Positions 49,419 through 60,962 of a stretch of 64,000 bases of DNA are shown piece after piece. Position 1 is the stretch's first letter. Each line of letters starts with the position of its first letter. Under the pieces are notes generated by a model. It saw only the letters and a list, made by a program, of their open reading frames with translations, was not told the DNA's origin and made no database searches. A program made the position numbers and the translations under genes. Location of the stretch: NCBI GenBank assembly GCA_047495785.1, contig JBLDXI010000033.1:868001-932000 (forward strand). The letters run 5' to 3'. This DNA is from Lepidodermella squamata (lineage: Eukaryota > Gastrotricha).

Positions 49419-49937
49419 GACTATAATCTGGATGTTCTGATTCTTCAAATCGCGAATTCTCTTGTAGTTTTATACTAATCAAATGTGTGTGGTCATATTT
49501 AATGAATCACACCCCTGCATAATCGTAGGCAGTCGGCAGTCTCACGGCGTAAACTTCACTTTATTACCAGTATTGCTTACACAAACCATAAACAACACCG
49601 GACTGAATGGCCAGCAAATGACCTCGAAATATGCAGTAATGACGCGGAGGCTGGAAGATATGTCCTGTTAAATGTAGACGTAGCTAATTAAAATCAGCTT
49701 CTCGAAAGTTGGATTTCCAACAGGAATGCTGCGGATGGTTGAAAGAGCAATAAGAATACGGCGTGCCAACATTTCTTATAAGTGTACTGAAAAAATCACC
49801 TGGCTGGAGCGTTCCAAGTTATGAGATAGAGTTTTCGGCCAGCTTCATTTTATTACAACAACTCATCAATAAAACACGACGATAGCTAAGATAGTGATTA
49901 TCGGATATTATATATTTGAGATAATGGATGCGGATTT
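49419..49937. other. Intergenic, no gene seen
   Basis: Between receptor 7 and the CFAP97-like cluster. Nothing recognised. Confidence 0.5.
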
Positions 49938-50932
49938 CTAAGATTTAGTTTCTACCTCTTTTGACGTCTCGTTCTTCGTTGTTTTGTCTTTGCTTCGAGG
50001 TTCTCTCCGGGAAGTTTTCTTCTCTTTCAAGGCAACTGGCTCAGATTCCTTAATTGAAGGCTCGTGATATAGCGATTGCTGCGATTTTCCCAGCATTATT
50101 GAGGCGGTGTCTGAATTCTTCTTGATTACATGCTGTAATAAAAGCTTAGAATGACTAGAAATTTTGATATTTTGAAATTTACCTTCAGATCCTCCAAATT
50201 TTTAAACTTGCGAAAATGCAGACCTTTGGCGTGAAGTTTCTGTTAAAGCAATCCAATTTAGCTTAGATTGGGCAATTTATGATGTAGCTACCTCATAGGA
50301 TTCGTTATATTCATCGACAGTTGCCCAAGGCCTTGCGGCTTTTATCCGGTTCTCAAGGAACGAGTTTTCCTTGCTAATCTTCTTTTGGAAAATGTAACGA
50401 CCGAATTCATACCGCTTCTTGATCGATTTTTCAACATATTCCGAGAAAGCGTCTCGTTTTACATCCAAATCAGTCGAGGCTTTTTTAACGCGTTCGTAAA
50501 TTTCTTCATTTCTCTGCTCCAGCTGGCGTTTTTGGAATTGAGATTGTGCCTTTTTAATGCGCCGCCTGAATTTCATGTATCTCTGGTGAACATCGGTCAT
50601 TCCATCGTTATCGATATGCTGCTTCACTATTAGTGAATATCGATTAAAGACAAAATAATTATTAGGAAGATTTTCTTACTTTCTCCGATTCTTTTGCGGT
50701 GTTTAAGCCAATAGTTGTAGTCTGAGTTCAAGTCAGTGTTCCAGAAACCCCCATCGCAAACTTTATAGCGGCCACTGACGTAGTAGTAGTTGATGGGAGG
50801 AAGCGGTTTAAGCTCTTGCACAGCCTCCCTGCCAGATTTGTTTGACCGAGGCGTTGTCTCAGGAGCATGCTCGCTATCACCTCTATTCTCCTTATTCGCC
50901 TTAATCGGTGGTAAAACAGACTTGTCTTTCAT
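49938..50932 (-). CDS. CFAP97-like axonemal protein 1
   Basis: Four exons, 50932-50680, 50626-50292, 50239-50183 and 50132-49938; introns 50-53 bp; 279 residues. After a charged lead, a module INYYYVSGRYK...FWNT..N.DYNYWLKHRKRI (about 47-82) is shared with three other genes here. Then a helical Arg/Lys-rich part ending ISKENSFLENRIKAARP...YNESYE, which resembles the I-x-x-EN-x-x-L-x-x-I helix and W/Y-x-x-x-Y end of the CFAP97 / Hemingway domain of axonemal proteins. The C-terminus is Lys/Glu/Ser-rich and disordered. The phase-1 intron directly after the module is conserved in all four paralogues. Likely ciliary or sperm-tail, by family resemblance only. Confidence 0.7.
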
Positions 50933-51300
50933 TACAAATTTACGATTATTACAGGTGCAAATATTATTTTAGCAGCCCTGTCTGGTGTGTTGAAAAAACA
51001 GCGAAATACCTACGGCTGATGAGTAGTAGTTTTTTGTGAGCGCGCCCTATGACAAGCTTCATTGCCTAGCAACTCGATATTCCTCGGATGGTGCGCTCAA
51101 TGAGCCGCGTCGTACCGATTACTAAATGCGCCCTATTCACTTGGAAATGCATAAGCCTTCACGAACTGCGATGGGAGGCGTTTCTGTCACGGAGCAGAGG
51201 ACTGCTTTGTTATTCCTGAGTGATTTTTCTCCAATCGATCGACTTTATTTTAACCTCATTTTGACATTGACTTAATGTGAATATAAAACAATAAAACTGG
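50933..51300. other. Intergenic, no gene seen
   Basis: Short gap between two CFAP97-like genes on the same strand; no feature supported. Confidence 0.5.
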
Positions 51301-52233
51301 CTAGTTTTCCGTGTCCTGGGCGGCATTCCCTTCCGACTTTCGCTCGGAAATGGGCGGAAGTCTGAGCGGGCGTCTGATTACTACCGGTGGCGTGTCAGTG
51401 CGAAGCTCTTTTTGCACAGCTATAGGTGTCTGAAAAAATCGAAAAACATCATCGAGAATGAAATGAGAGGAAAATGCTAACCACAAGTTGAGGTCTGACA
51501 ATTCGAGCTATCTTTAACGCGTGCTTCCGTGCTTTCTGGTAATCGTCGTCCATTGCCTTGCTGTCGCAGTAGCCGCGGACGGTGGTGTACCTTTCCTTTA
51601 AAGCTTTGTTTATGCTCCTTCGCCGTTCATCTCGCATCCGGTTCTAAAATTAATTTCTTAATAACTGTTCGAGTGAAAAGTTCTATTACAATTTGCTGCC
51701 GATACCGCTTGTCATTCTCGATTTTCTCCATGAAAATGCTTGGCAACTTGCTGTCGATTGCTGGTCTTGACTCTGTGAAAGAGAGTTCGATAAGTAGGAC
51801 ATGAAAGTTCTTTATAAGGGGAGTTACTTTTTTCAACAGCTTTCCTATGCCTGATCCAGTTTCTCAGGTCTGTGTTTTGTTTTGAGTCCCAAAACGATTC
51901 TGAAGTGAGCTAAGAGAAATAAATTTGTCAGAAAATGTTTGGCAGTAAACGTATGCATTTCGCTAAAACCTTTTTATGATGGGTAATTGCAAGGTTAAAG
52001 TAGACGGGCTCGCAGAATTTCATTCGCTGTAATTCGGGTACCAACAGTTGCCGACCGGATTCTGGTTGGTGTTTAAAGCGGACTTCTTTCTGCTGATGCT
52101 CGATTTCTGATCGATGGCTCTTAGTTCTAACCGTTTCCTTGATACTGTTCTGCGGAGAGTAATTCGCACCCGCCATAATGTCTTGCTTAAGAGCTTGAAA
52201 TTTTCTACTATGAGTTAAAGAACATTTTCTCAT
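51301..52233 (-). CDS. CFAP97-like axonemal protein 2
   Basis: Five exons, 52233-51970, 51909-51828, 51772-51690, 51643-51482 and 51429-51301; introns 46-60 bp; 239 residues in a single frame. The module reads VYFNLA...SFWDSKQNTDLRNWIRHRKAVE and continues KSRPAIDSKLP, matching the HRxxVxxAKPxxDTxxP style of CFAP97-domain proteins; here an extra intron splits the module. A basic helical region (RMRDERRRSINKALKERY) follows. The C-terminal exon is Pro/Arg-rich. An internal ATG (MAGANYSP, 52176) is an alternative start. It is the best evidence for the CFAP97 assignment of the cluster. Confidence 0.7.
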
Positions 52234-52739
52234 GAATTGCTATACCCAAGAGAATGACCTTTCATGCCTTCCTTTATGGGACACTTGAATAAAAAGCAAA
52301 AAGGCGAATAGCAAAATCAGCGTCAATACCAGGCAACGTAGCAAAAAAACTTCCCTTGATAGCATCCATCAATGTTTATTTTTCACTTAGGAAAATGTGA
52401 ACCTTTTGACAAGGCGTGATAAGCCATTTTACCGGTGGTATAATTTTTAGAAGTCACACACAGAATAACGATCGAAAATCGCGATGAAACCGGAAATTTC
52501 AAGAATTATATAAAATTATAAGTTTTCATTTTAATGCTCAAAGTGAGGTGTGGCGTATTGCAGGCCTGAATGCGTAGATGTCAGGCGAAATTATTAGAAA
52601 AATGATTCTTCCCTCTGGACGTTAGCTTGAGTTTCGGAAGTTTCGTTGTGTTTTTGCAATTCGGCGTCCGAATCCTTATTAGATTCTGCTTGTTGAGTCT
52701 CGACATCTTTCGGCAAAGATACAGTGTCTTCCGCTGTTA
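52234..52739. other. Intergenic, no gene seen
   Basis: 3' side of the large CFAP97-like gene. A plus-strand frame at 52627-52935 is the antisense shadow of that gene. Confidence 0.5.
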
Positions 52740-54961
52740 CTATTTCTTGTTACTTGCTGGACGAGGATCGATCGTCTTCTCTTCAGGGAAATTCGGCTCT
52801 TCAGGTAACTGGGGCTCTTCGGGTGATTGGGTCGCAACACGGGTCGGTTCTTTGGGGATTTCGTTCTGTGACTTGATCGTATCACTATCAGCTTCCTTAG
52901 CCTCCTGTTTGGCTGATTCATTATCTTTACTGTGACCCGATACAGATGGAGGAGGCTTTTCGCCTTCGCGAGGAACTTCCGTACCATCATTAAGACCATC
53001 GGCCTCTGTTACCAAATTGTTCGTAGCACCGGGAGATTCAGCGACAGGATTTCCCTCGACAGGCCGTGGCGACACTGATTGTCTCGAGACATTATTTTCC
53101 AGTTGAACAGCGTCTTCATGATGATCAGCATCTATTAAAGCACCAACGGGTTCCGATTCTTTATTGCTACGCCTACTGTCTATCCGAGACTCAATCGGAG
53201 AGTTAACCCTCTTTGATGGGGTATTCCTACTCTCGATTTTCGACGTTTGTTCAGAGGGAGAAGGTGACTTCGGCTTTGAGGTAACAGACGCTGCACGGGG
53301 CTTGCTTTGGGCTGATACAGTTTTTGCACGAGAGATAGATGGGGAATTTGATTTAATAGCTGGGGATGATGGCTTCGTAACTTCTAGAGCTTGAGTTTCA
53401 GTTGGAGTAGTCCTCGTCGTTTTCTTGAGAATCCCTTCGGCTTGAGATGTTTGTGAGGTGAACGTGATATTTTCCTGCTGAGGCAACGCCTCTTCGTCAG
53501 CGACCAGAGCAGCATCAGGTTTAGGACTTTCGACATCATCATCTAGCGGTATAGCAAAGTCAGATATCTGGGGCACAGGGGTTCGGCGGTAGGATTGTCT
53601 CGGCAGGGCAACATCGTCGCCATCTTCCTCAGCTTCAGGCGGCGTGGGAGGACCAACTTGGGACTCGGGAAAGTGCACCTTCATGCCAGTATGAGTTCGC
53701 CGCTCGTTTTCGTCTACGAGAGAAGATTTTTTGCGCGCAGACGATGAACTTGAGTTGCGTCGCAGCGTGGAGAAAGGTTTCATATAGCCGTAAACGTCAT
53801 TCATTGTTTCATCAGGATGCTTTTTCGGAAGAGCGGGTGACGTAGGCTGAGAGCTGAAATTATTCTGATCAAATTGAATCTCCGTCGTGAAGTCTTCATT
53901 CGGATCCGCCTGCTCTTCCCGCGGATCTTTGATCGGATCACTATGCACAGTTTTGCTTGAAGCGACCAGAGTTGATTTCTTAGAGAAAAGAGCAGTCTTT
54001 TTCGGTTTTGGTAGCGGTCTCGCATTGCTCGGTGGTTTCACTTTCGGCTGTTGATTTCTTGCCATGGGAACTGTGTGGTTTTTATTCATTTTCGCTACGT
54101 TCACCTTCTCATCAGGAGCGACGTAAGACTTCGACACGTCCTCATTAGACGTAAAATTGCTGTAAATTCTAGGCTGACTCGCTAAAGTTGGAGGACGGCT
54201 TATCTTTTGAAAGACTGTAGTGGAACTCTATAATACATTGGTTCAAAAAAATACCAATTGATTTACTATGTAACTTACGATCGAAGGTGGTCGGATGACC
54301 TTTGAAAGGTGTTGCGACACTGCAGCATGAGCTTGATAGTCGGCCTCCCATTTCTTCACGCTGTAACTGCCTCTGATTTTCGCGATTCGATTTCGCATTC
54401 GCTCATTTTCACTTGACAAATACTGATTCAACCGCTTCATTTTGAACTGCTTGATTTGACCGTTCTTAGCCACTTTATCGACATGAACTGTCGGAAGGTT
54501 GTTATCTATTGCCTTCTTGGTGGCTGAAAGAAATAAAAATTAGAACAATTTAAGTAGTTTTTTTCAGAATTACCGAAACCGACAATTCTTCTGTGTTCAA
54601 CCCAATGCCGGAAGTCGCTGTTTTGCCGTTCTTCCCAATACAAGTGTTCAGGAATCTTGCGACCCTGGCTTATGTGGAAATACATAGGTTCTGGCATACC
54701 AAATGATTGTCGGATTTTTGTGCTGTCTGTTGTAGCGCTGAAATCTGAGTTTTTATTCTTTAGCGCCATCGAAAGAAGCGGCCTACGACCGTTATTGATG
54801 AAAGGATCTCTACTTCTGGTCACAGTCGATTGGCTTGTAATGTTTGTTTTAATGAAGTCCTTTCTACCCAGCCAAGATGCGTGTGCTCTATCACCGCTGC
54901 TACGGGTAACATCATTATCGGCCAGCTTAGGTCGATAGCCCGCGTTAAAATATTGAGGCAT
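52740..54961 (-). CDS. CFAP97-like protein 3 with long disordered tail
   Basis: Three exons, 54961-54574, 54523-54279 and 54227-52740; introns 50-51 bp; 706 residues. The module MYFHISQGRK...LYWEERQNSDFRHWVEHRRIV (about 92-128) is followed by LSSENERMRNRIAKIRGSYSV and KKWEADYQAH, closely matching the CFAP97-domain helix. The last 450 or so residues are low-complexity, rich in Pro, Ser, Lys and Glu, ending with repeats of PEEP (SPEEPQLPEEPNFPEE). The tail has no fold signature and may be a scaffold or spacer. It has the same phase-1 intron after the module as its paralogues. Confidence 0.72.
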
Positions 54962-55537
54962 TGTTTGCTAAGCTTCTCGTACCAACGACGATCACATTGC
55001 ACCGAGCAGCGGCAGGCGTAAAAATTCGATCGAAGTTTTAACGCCGCAACGTGGATCTTCGCCTCTGAATACGAGACACGCAAGCTTAGTCATTCGAGCG
55101 CTGTTGCCTGGCAGCAGACCGCGATTGCTTTTGAGCAAACATCAATGATGCGTTTTTTGCGAACGCAATAAATAGGAAGTGCCTCGCGCGAGTTATCTGA
55201 TTTTTAATGCTATAATATGTCAAGGCTAAAATACTAAGAATTAGAAAGCGCATGCGCTTTTTTCGGCACGACTCAGGACGGAAATGGGAAATCAATGTAT
55301 ATACATATATAAAGTTGGCCTAATAACTCGCTGTGGGGATTATCGCTGATTGAAATCTACAACATCGTCGCTGTGGAGACGTTTCCTCGTAGCCAAGGCT
55401 ATGTCCAGCTAAGTATAATATTATTTATCACGAGTAATAGGAATGTATTGATACTTAACGAACTCACTAGAAGAAAAATGGTGATGTAAGGTGTTTGACC
55501 AGCTGTCGTAATATTAATTGAAATAACAAGATGCGAT
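54962..55537. other. Divergent promoter region
   Basis: Between the CFAP97-like gene and the Cys-loop gene. TATATAAAG at about 55305-55313 is a possible TATA box for plus-strand transcription, 225 bp before the ATG. No gene seen. Confidence 0.45.
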
Positions 55538-57411
55538 ATGAAAGATAACAAATTCTCAGATTTTGAAATGAGGTTTAAGTTTTCGTCAATTTTGCTCGGC
55601 TTAGTATTTATTACTAGCCCTTGTAGCTCTGATTATCCGACCGATGAAGAAGTTGCCTATGCTAACAACTGGCTCAACCTCGGTTATGGTCACTACTTTT
55701 ATACAGTCATATTAACTGGAAAGTATTCCGAGAGCATATCAGATCTTGACAAAATCACCGGATGCAGTGAAGCTTTTCAAAGTTATCTCTCCGAGAACAG
55801 GTACAAATTGATAGCAGTTCCTCCGAGCCGACCAACCTTCATAGGAATGGGTGTTTATTTGAGCGTATGTTTTTCAAGAATTTCCACAATCATAATCTAA
55901 GCATTGTTTAATGCAGAATTTGGACGACGTTTCCGATACTGATCAAACAGTCACACTGACAGCAATTTTCACTATGAAGTGGGCTAGATACTAGATATTA
56001 TGTGTTGTCATTGTTTATGTTGATATTTCTATCAATTTTTCAGGTGGCTTGACACCCGAATTTCATTCAAAGCCGGCCCCGACTGCGTGAATTATACCTA
56101 CGTCCTGCCTAATCTTCAGAGCATTTGGTTCAGCCCGATAACCATCGAAAACAGCGCAACCGATCAAGTAATTATGCCAGTTATTTGGGAAAAATGTATT
56201 GGTACTTGGCACTGATTGTGGTTACATCACTAATGTCACTATTTATAGTTCCAGCCTATGTCACTGAGACCGGTTTCATTGAAAGCCGATTCGTTCTGAA
56301 GCTTCATGTCAGGTTTATTTTTTGAGCCGACTTTGAGCTAACCTTAATAATTATCCTTTTCAAGCTGTGACATGGACCTGAAGTTATATCCCCGAGACTG
56401 GCAAAATTGCGCAATAAATATGAGGTAAAATTTGATTCGGCCATTATCCAAAGAAGTAATAATTCATTTTTCAACAGGATGCCCTATCTTATAAACGAGG
56501 TGATAATTTTGCCATACGCTCCAAATACCATGTTGTTTTTCTGGTCCGATGATATCAACCATCCGACTTGGGAAATTACTGGCCAAATGGTACAGCAGGT
56601 CCCGCCGACAGCTGGGATGAAGATCATGTTTCGGATGGAAAGGAAACCAGGATACACCAATTTGTAAAATAAATTTCTCAGGCTAGTTTTGTAAATTGCT
56701 ATGGCAAATTCGTTCACCCAGGGTAATCATGGCTCCGACTGTAATCATCAGCTTGGGAACGGTAATTTTAAACTTCAATATCAGCGCATTCTAAATCGGA
56801 TGAATTCCATTAGATTCTACCTTTTATAGAGCCTTACGATGCTGGAGACAAAGTAAGTTCCTTTTCCAACTTTTTGCAGCAATCAGTCATTTTGTTGCCA
56901 GATGGGCACAATGCTGACTATGCTACTTGCATATTTCCTGGTCCTGTTAACTGTAGTCAGCACCACTCCACAGACTTCAGAGAACATACCACTATTAATG
57001 GAATTTTTCGTCATAATTCTTGCGATTGGTAAATATCCCATTAAAAATAACCGCAGGTTAAACTGTTTACTGTTTATTTTGCAAGGAATGCTCGGCGCTT
57101 TCGCCTGTGCAATTATCTGTCGACTTGCTGCTAGCAGGCCTCCAACCAAGAAGAAATCTGTGAGTTATCAATACTACATGTGCCCACCGCTGAATCTTAA
57201 AACCCTCAACAACGTCTGTCTCGTCCTGTAAGGGAATTATTCATTTCGATGACCAATTCGCATTTTTCCATCTTTTAGGTACTGTTTGACTCTTGGATCG
57301 GCTTACATTTACCTTTTCGCATCTATGGAAAGCATCAGAAGTTCGATGTTGGCTGAAGACGCGAAAAAGTACAACTACACCCCTATCTACGTTTCTACTG
57401 GAAATGGATAA
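55538..57411 (+). CDS. Cys-loop ligand-gated ion channel subunit 1
   Basis: Eleven exons: 55538-55864, 55917-55978, 56044-56195, 56249-56312, 56365-56424, 56478-56663, 56722-56761, 56832-56852, 56902-57028, 57086-57227, 57279-57411; introns 49-70 bp; 437 residues with every junction in frame. A second ATG at 55568 starts the signal peptide directly. The ligand-binding domain ends with a canonical 13-residue Cys loop (C-DMDLKLYPRDWQN-C). TM1 near VIMAPTVIISL, then a 21-bp exon coding PYDAGDK, then TM2 MGTMLTMLLAYFLVLLTVV, TM3 and TM4 (YCLTLGSAYIYLF). The TM1-TM2 link is of the D/E-K cation type, not the PAR type of anion channels. No vicinal Cys pair in loop C, so a non-alpha subunit. The TM3-TM4 loop is short. 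Ligand unknown. Confidence 0.85.
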
Positions 57412-57513
57412 AGCCCGAAATTATTACGCTTTTATTTGCCTTTCAAGTTGAAAGTAACTATGCCGGAGCTCAGCTTCGATGCCGTATAAAAGCTATAAAA
57501 ATCACTGACGAAT

Positions 57514-58137
57514 TCAAGTTATCTTGATTTGCCCATCCATAATGCCTTTCGCTAGGGTCTGCGCCCAAACGAAGAAAGAACGCCGCTGTTGGCAAATATC
57601 AGCTGATTTGAACACATTCATGCAAGCATCGAGTCGCTGCTTCTGCTGCAGTCGATAGAAAAATCGGGCCAGGGTGTATAGGCGTTTGGTCAAAATCGCG
57701 CCAATATTGTTGCAAGTTATTCTTGGCCTTCGAGGCGCTATTTTCGCCCTCATTAGACCACTGGGGAGAAAATTGTCGCTTGGTAGAGGCTCCTCGGATG
57801 ATTTTACAGTGTCGACCGCCAATAACGGCTCTGATGGCGGAGATTGTTTCAGTTGCTTCTGGCGTTCGCAGTATTGGTTGATTTCGACAGAGCTCATGAA
57901 TTCATGTTTCAGCAGGCCTAACACTGCTTCGTTCACCTTAGCTAGAGACATTGAAAAGGTAACTTACTGAAACAAAAGCGAAGGTTCAATTTACTCACCG
58001 AGTGATGCAGGTTGTTCGTTGGTTGATCGAGCCTTTGGGGTTTGAACCAGTTGTGATCTAAGCTTTGTCCTAGCGTAGCATGCGGACCATGTTGCTATGA
58101 CCCAGAGACCAGTAACTAACGAATTCGTGGGTTTCAT
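57514..58137 (-). CDS. Secreted four-cysteine protein, family B member 3
   Basis: Two exons, 58137-57999 and 57941-57514, with a 57-bp phase-1 intron; 188 residues. Signal peptide about 1-24 (MKPTNSLVTGLWVIATWSACYA). Mature part with four cysteines; the last two are ACMNVFKSADIC (C-x9-C), then RRSFFVWAQTLAKGIMDGQI. The basic segment APRRPR precedes the domain and could be a cleavage site. Intron position (139 nt after the ATG, phase 1) equals family B member 1. It sits in the gap between two Cys-loop genes, convergent with the first. Function unknown. Confidence 0.8.
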
Positions 58138-58602
58138 TTATAGCTTTAAATCGACTTCGCAGGTAGCTGAAAATGCAAAAAACACAGATCATCAACTGAC
58201 AACAACAACTCTTAAGACAAAATCAAAACGTATTTCTGGTTCTGAATAGCTGCGGGGATGTTATTGTTTTCAGTCGAATTCATGTAATGCCTCTGTACTT
58301 GTGTATGTGATATCTGGGAGGAGTTGAGCGTTGATCAATTTCAGAATTTCAAGTGCTGCTGCTTAAAAGAAAACGTGGCTAACCGCCCACTGAGATTCGA
58401 ACATCGTTTCCTGAAATTGATCAAAACAGACTGCCAATAGATAGGAGGTGAAGTGAAAGCTTCCGCCTGAAAACAGCTCGTTACGGGGGATTTGTAACAA
58501 AATAATCGACTGGAGAAGGGAGGAGCACTTCCGAGCGCTGCGACCTAGGACGTTTATGATTTTGGATAACATGAGTCTTTATTGCCTCGTAAGCAATTGC
58601 TT
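58138..58602. other. Intergenic, no gene seen
   Basis: Between family B member 3 and the 3' end of the second Cys-loop gene. Nothing recognised. Confidence 0.5.
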
Positions 58603-60462
58603 TTAATATAATGATATGTATGAATCAGCGCTCAGAGTCGGATTGAGTTCATCATCGTTAAAGAGCTGGACTGTCGTATAATTGAATTTCTTTGCGTTTT
58701 CCGCTTTCAGAGCTGCAATGTTGTATTCCAGGCTGACTGCTAGATATATGTAGGCGCTTACCACGGAAATTACGTATCTAATATTGTTGACCAAAAGTCA
58801 AACAAATAGTCCGAAATGACGGTACTTAACTCACAGAATAAGCGTCACGTCATTCAGTAGACTGGCAGTGATACAAGGGAATAGCTGAAGGCAGACATTT
58901 TGCTGGATAGACCCACGCTTTGCTTTTGCCATTGCTTCTTCGTGGCTATTCAGCCTTAAAATGAGGGCACACATCACGGCGCCAGCCATGCCCACACCAA
59001 TGAGGGCAACAAAGAATATCATAAGTATGGGAATCGAATCGGAAGTTTGCGGGGTTGAATCCATCATCGTAAGCAGCACTACATGGAAAAATAAAGGAAA
59101 ACTTCAGCATCTAGAAATAAATTCCCGCTCACTCAAAAAATAGGCCAATAAACTCGTTAACATTGTAGCCATCTGAAAGGTTTCAATCAGCATCCAGAAT
59201 GTTCAGTCTGAGATGACTAACCTTTTCTCCAGCGTCTTTGCTAAGGACGAAAGTTAGGACCTTTGAATAAGTCATTAAAAATGTGTTTGAATCTAACTTT
59301 GCAACGTACCGTCGCTAAACTAATAAAACAAGTTGGCAGTAGAAGGGTCCAAATGAAAAAACTCGACTTCCTCTCCATACGGAACCAAAAACGTAGCCCA
59401 GGTGTATTGGAATCTTTCTTATAATCAGTCGGCACTGCGGATTGCCCTGTTATGCTCCAGATCGGATGATTGCCACTGTCGTCATCCCAAAGAGTCAGAG
59501 CTGAATCTAATGACGGAACAAAGTACTGCAGTTGGTTCATTCGCAGCCCGTTCGAGCGAACCGTTAGATGACAGTTCTGCACGTCGTATGGATAGGCCAA
59601 GAGCACCTGATAAGTACAAATTACGCCAAGAACTTCCCTCAGGAAAGTTTAACCAACCATGTCACAACTGAGAAACAGAGTTCACGCTAAATTTGCAGGG
59701 AAGTTGAAACTTAAGCCTTACTTTAAGACAAGTCGTAAGCCAACACGCCAGATAACGACGCCATTGTAAACCAAGGCAGGAAATCTGAGGTTTAAAACGA
59801 GAGTTGAACAAATTTGACGAAAAGTATAAATTCCTAATAATTGTACTTCTCCCAGGCTTCGTAGTATATGACTCTTTCAGCAGAATTGTCGATCATGAAT
59901 GACGGAAACCATATTGTTCGTAGATCTGGTATTGGAAGAGCCACCCAACGGCACATTTCTTTCCCGCAGGCCTCATCGAGACGGCGATCAAGCCACCTGA
60001 ACTCAATCATGACGGTTATCGTGACAGTTTGGTCTCGGTCGTTCATTCCATTCAAGTTCTAAAGATACATATTATTTATGAGTAATACATATTATGATAG
60101 ATTGGTGTCTTTGCTTTCTATACCGTGATAGCCACTCTGGCAGAAATCGATGCCGGTTGCGTAGGGGGCTGCAGAATGGCATATTTATTCATTGGATCCT
60201 GGATCCATGTCAGTAAGATTGTGCCGCATCTTTTATAGGTTTGCAGAAACGTGGATTCATTGTCTGGATTGGTGTAAACTGACATTTCATTTGGGAAGAA
60301 ACCACGATTAAAAAAGTCCAAATAGCCGTCCGTTGAGTCTGGGCCATAGGCATATGGATCATCGGGAATGATTACACCATTTCCATCATCTATAATAGTC
60401 CCGTTATCCAAAACTGTAGCCGAAGCAATTGACAACACGAAAAACCAGGAGAAGATGAGCAT
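58603..60462 (-). CDS. Cys-loop ligand-gated ion channel subunit 2
   Basis: Model: 60462-60124, 60058-59847, 59784-59722, 59667-59658, 59606 to about 59306, a tiny exon near 59235-59222, 59172-59133, 59078-58835, 58777-58603; about 465 residues. Start at the ATG of the signal peptide (MLIFSWFFVLSIASA). A 10-bp exon supplies the first Cys of the Cys loop; spliced, the loop is C-DMVLLAYPYDVQN-C with the standard 13 residues. TM1 near LLLPTCFISLA; TM2 MATMLTSLLAYFL plus MLLTMM from the next exon; TM3; TM4 VISVVSAYIYLAV. The TM1-TM2 link contains AGEK, cation-like. The junction from TM1 into the tiny exon is uncertain: the most natural GT-AG choice breaks frame by one base, and an in-frame choice needs a weak donor. 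Paralogue of subunit 1, in opposite orientation. Confidence 0.78.
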
Positions 60463-60962
60463 TTTCGCTCGAATGAATAAAATCTCGAAAATTGACGTTA
60501 AGGCAACAACAAGCCTTAAAACTGACTTTATTTGATCAGATGCTAACCCTCCCACCCAATGGAGCCGCAAAACTCAATTGCTCATTTCTTGCGCCGCATC
60601 TTCTAAGTTCATGCAATATTTGTTTTGGCTTTAATTCGTGGTGTTGCCTTCAGAATGCTCAGAAAACGGTCACTAGATATTTCTCATGCCATCCTCATGT
60701 CGTTTAAGCGCGATTGAATGAATCACATTACCCGTGAGCATATTTACATTCCATAGGTACGCTGGTTGAAATTTTATGTCGTGTTTTATTTCTGTATCTC
60801 AATATCGCAAGTTGTTAAGCTGATTGGTTTTTATCATCAAGTTTCAAGCGTAGACGACTCACGTAAATGAAAAGCGTAGGTTTGAGCAGATACGCGTCTT
60901 AAAGAAAGAAAGTGAGAGAAAACTTAACAGCAGGGTTGCATTTCATTTTAAAAATTTATATA
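60463..60962. other. Divergent promoter region
   Basis: Between Cys-loop subunit 2 and family B member 4. TTTATATAATG directly abuts the ATG at 60963, so it is not a usable TATA box for that start. No gene seen. Confidence 0.45.

Noticed and set aside
58360-58420. TTCGAA-containing stretch resembling a tRNA B box on the minus strand
   Set aside because: The flanking bases do not form a T-arm stem and no A box or acceptor stem is found.
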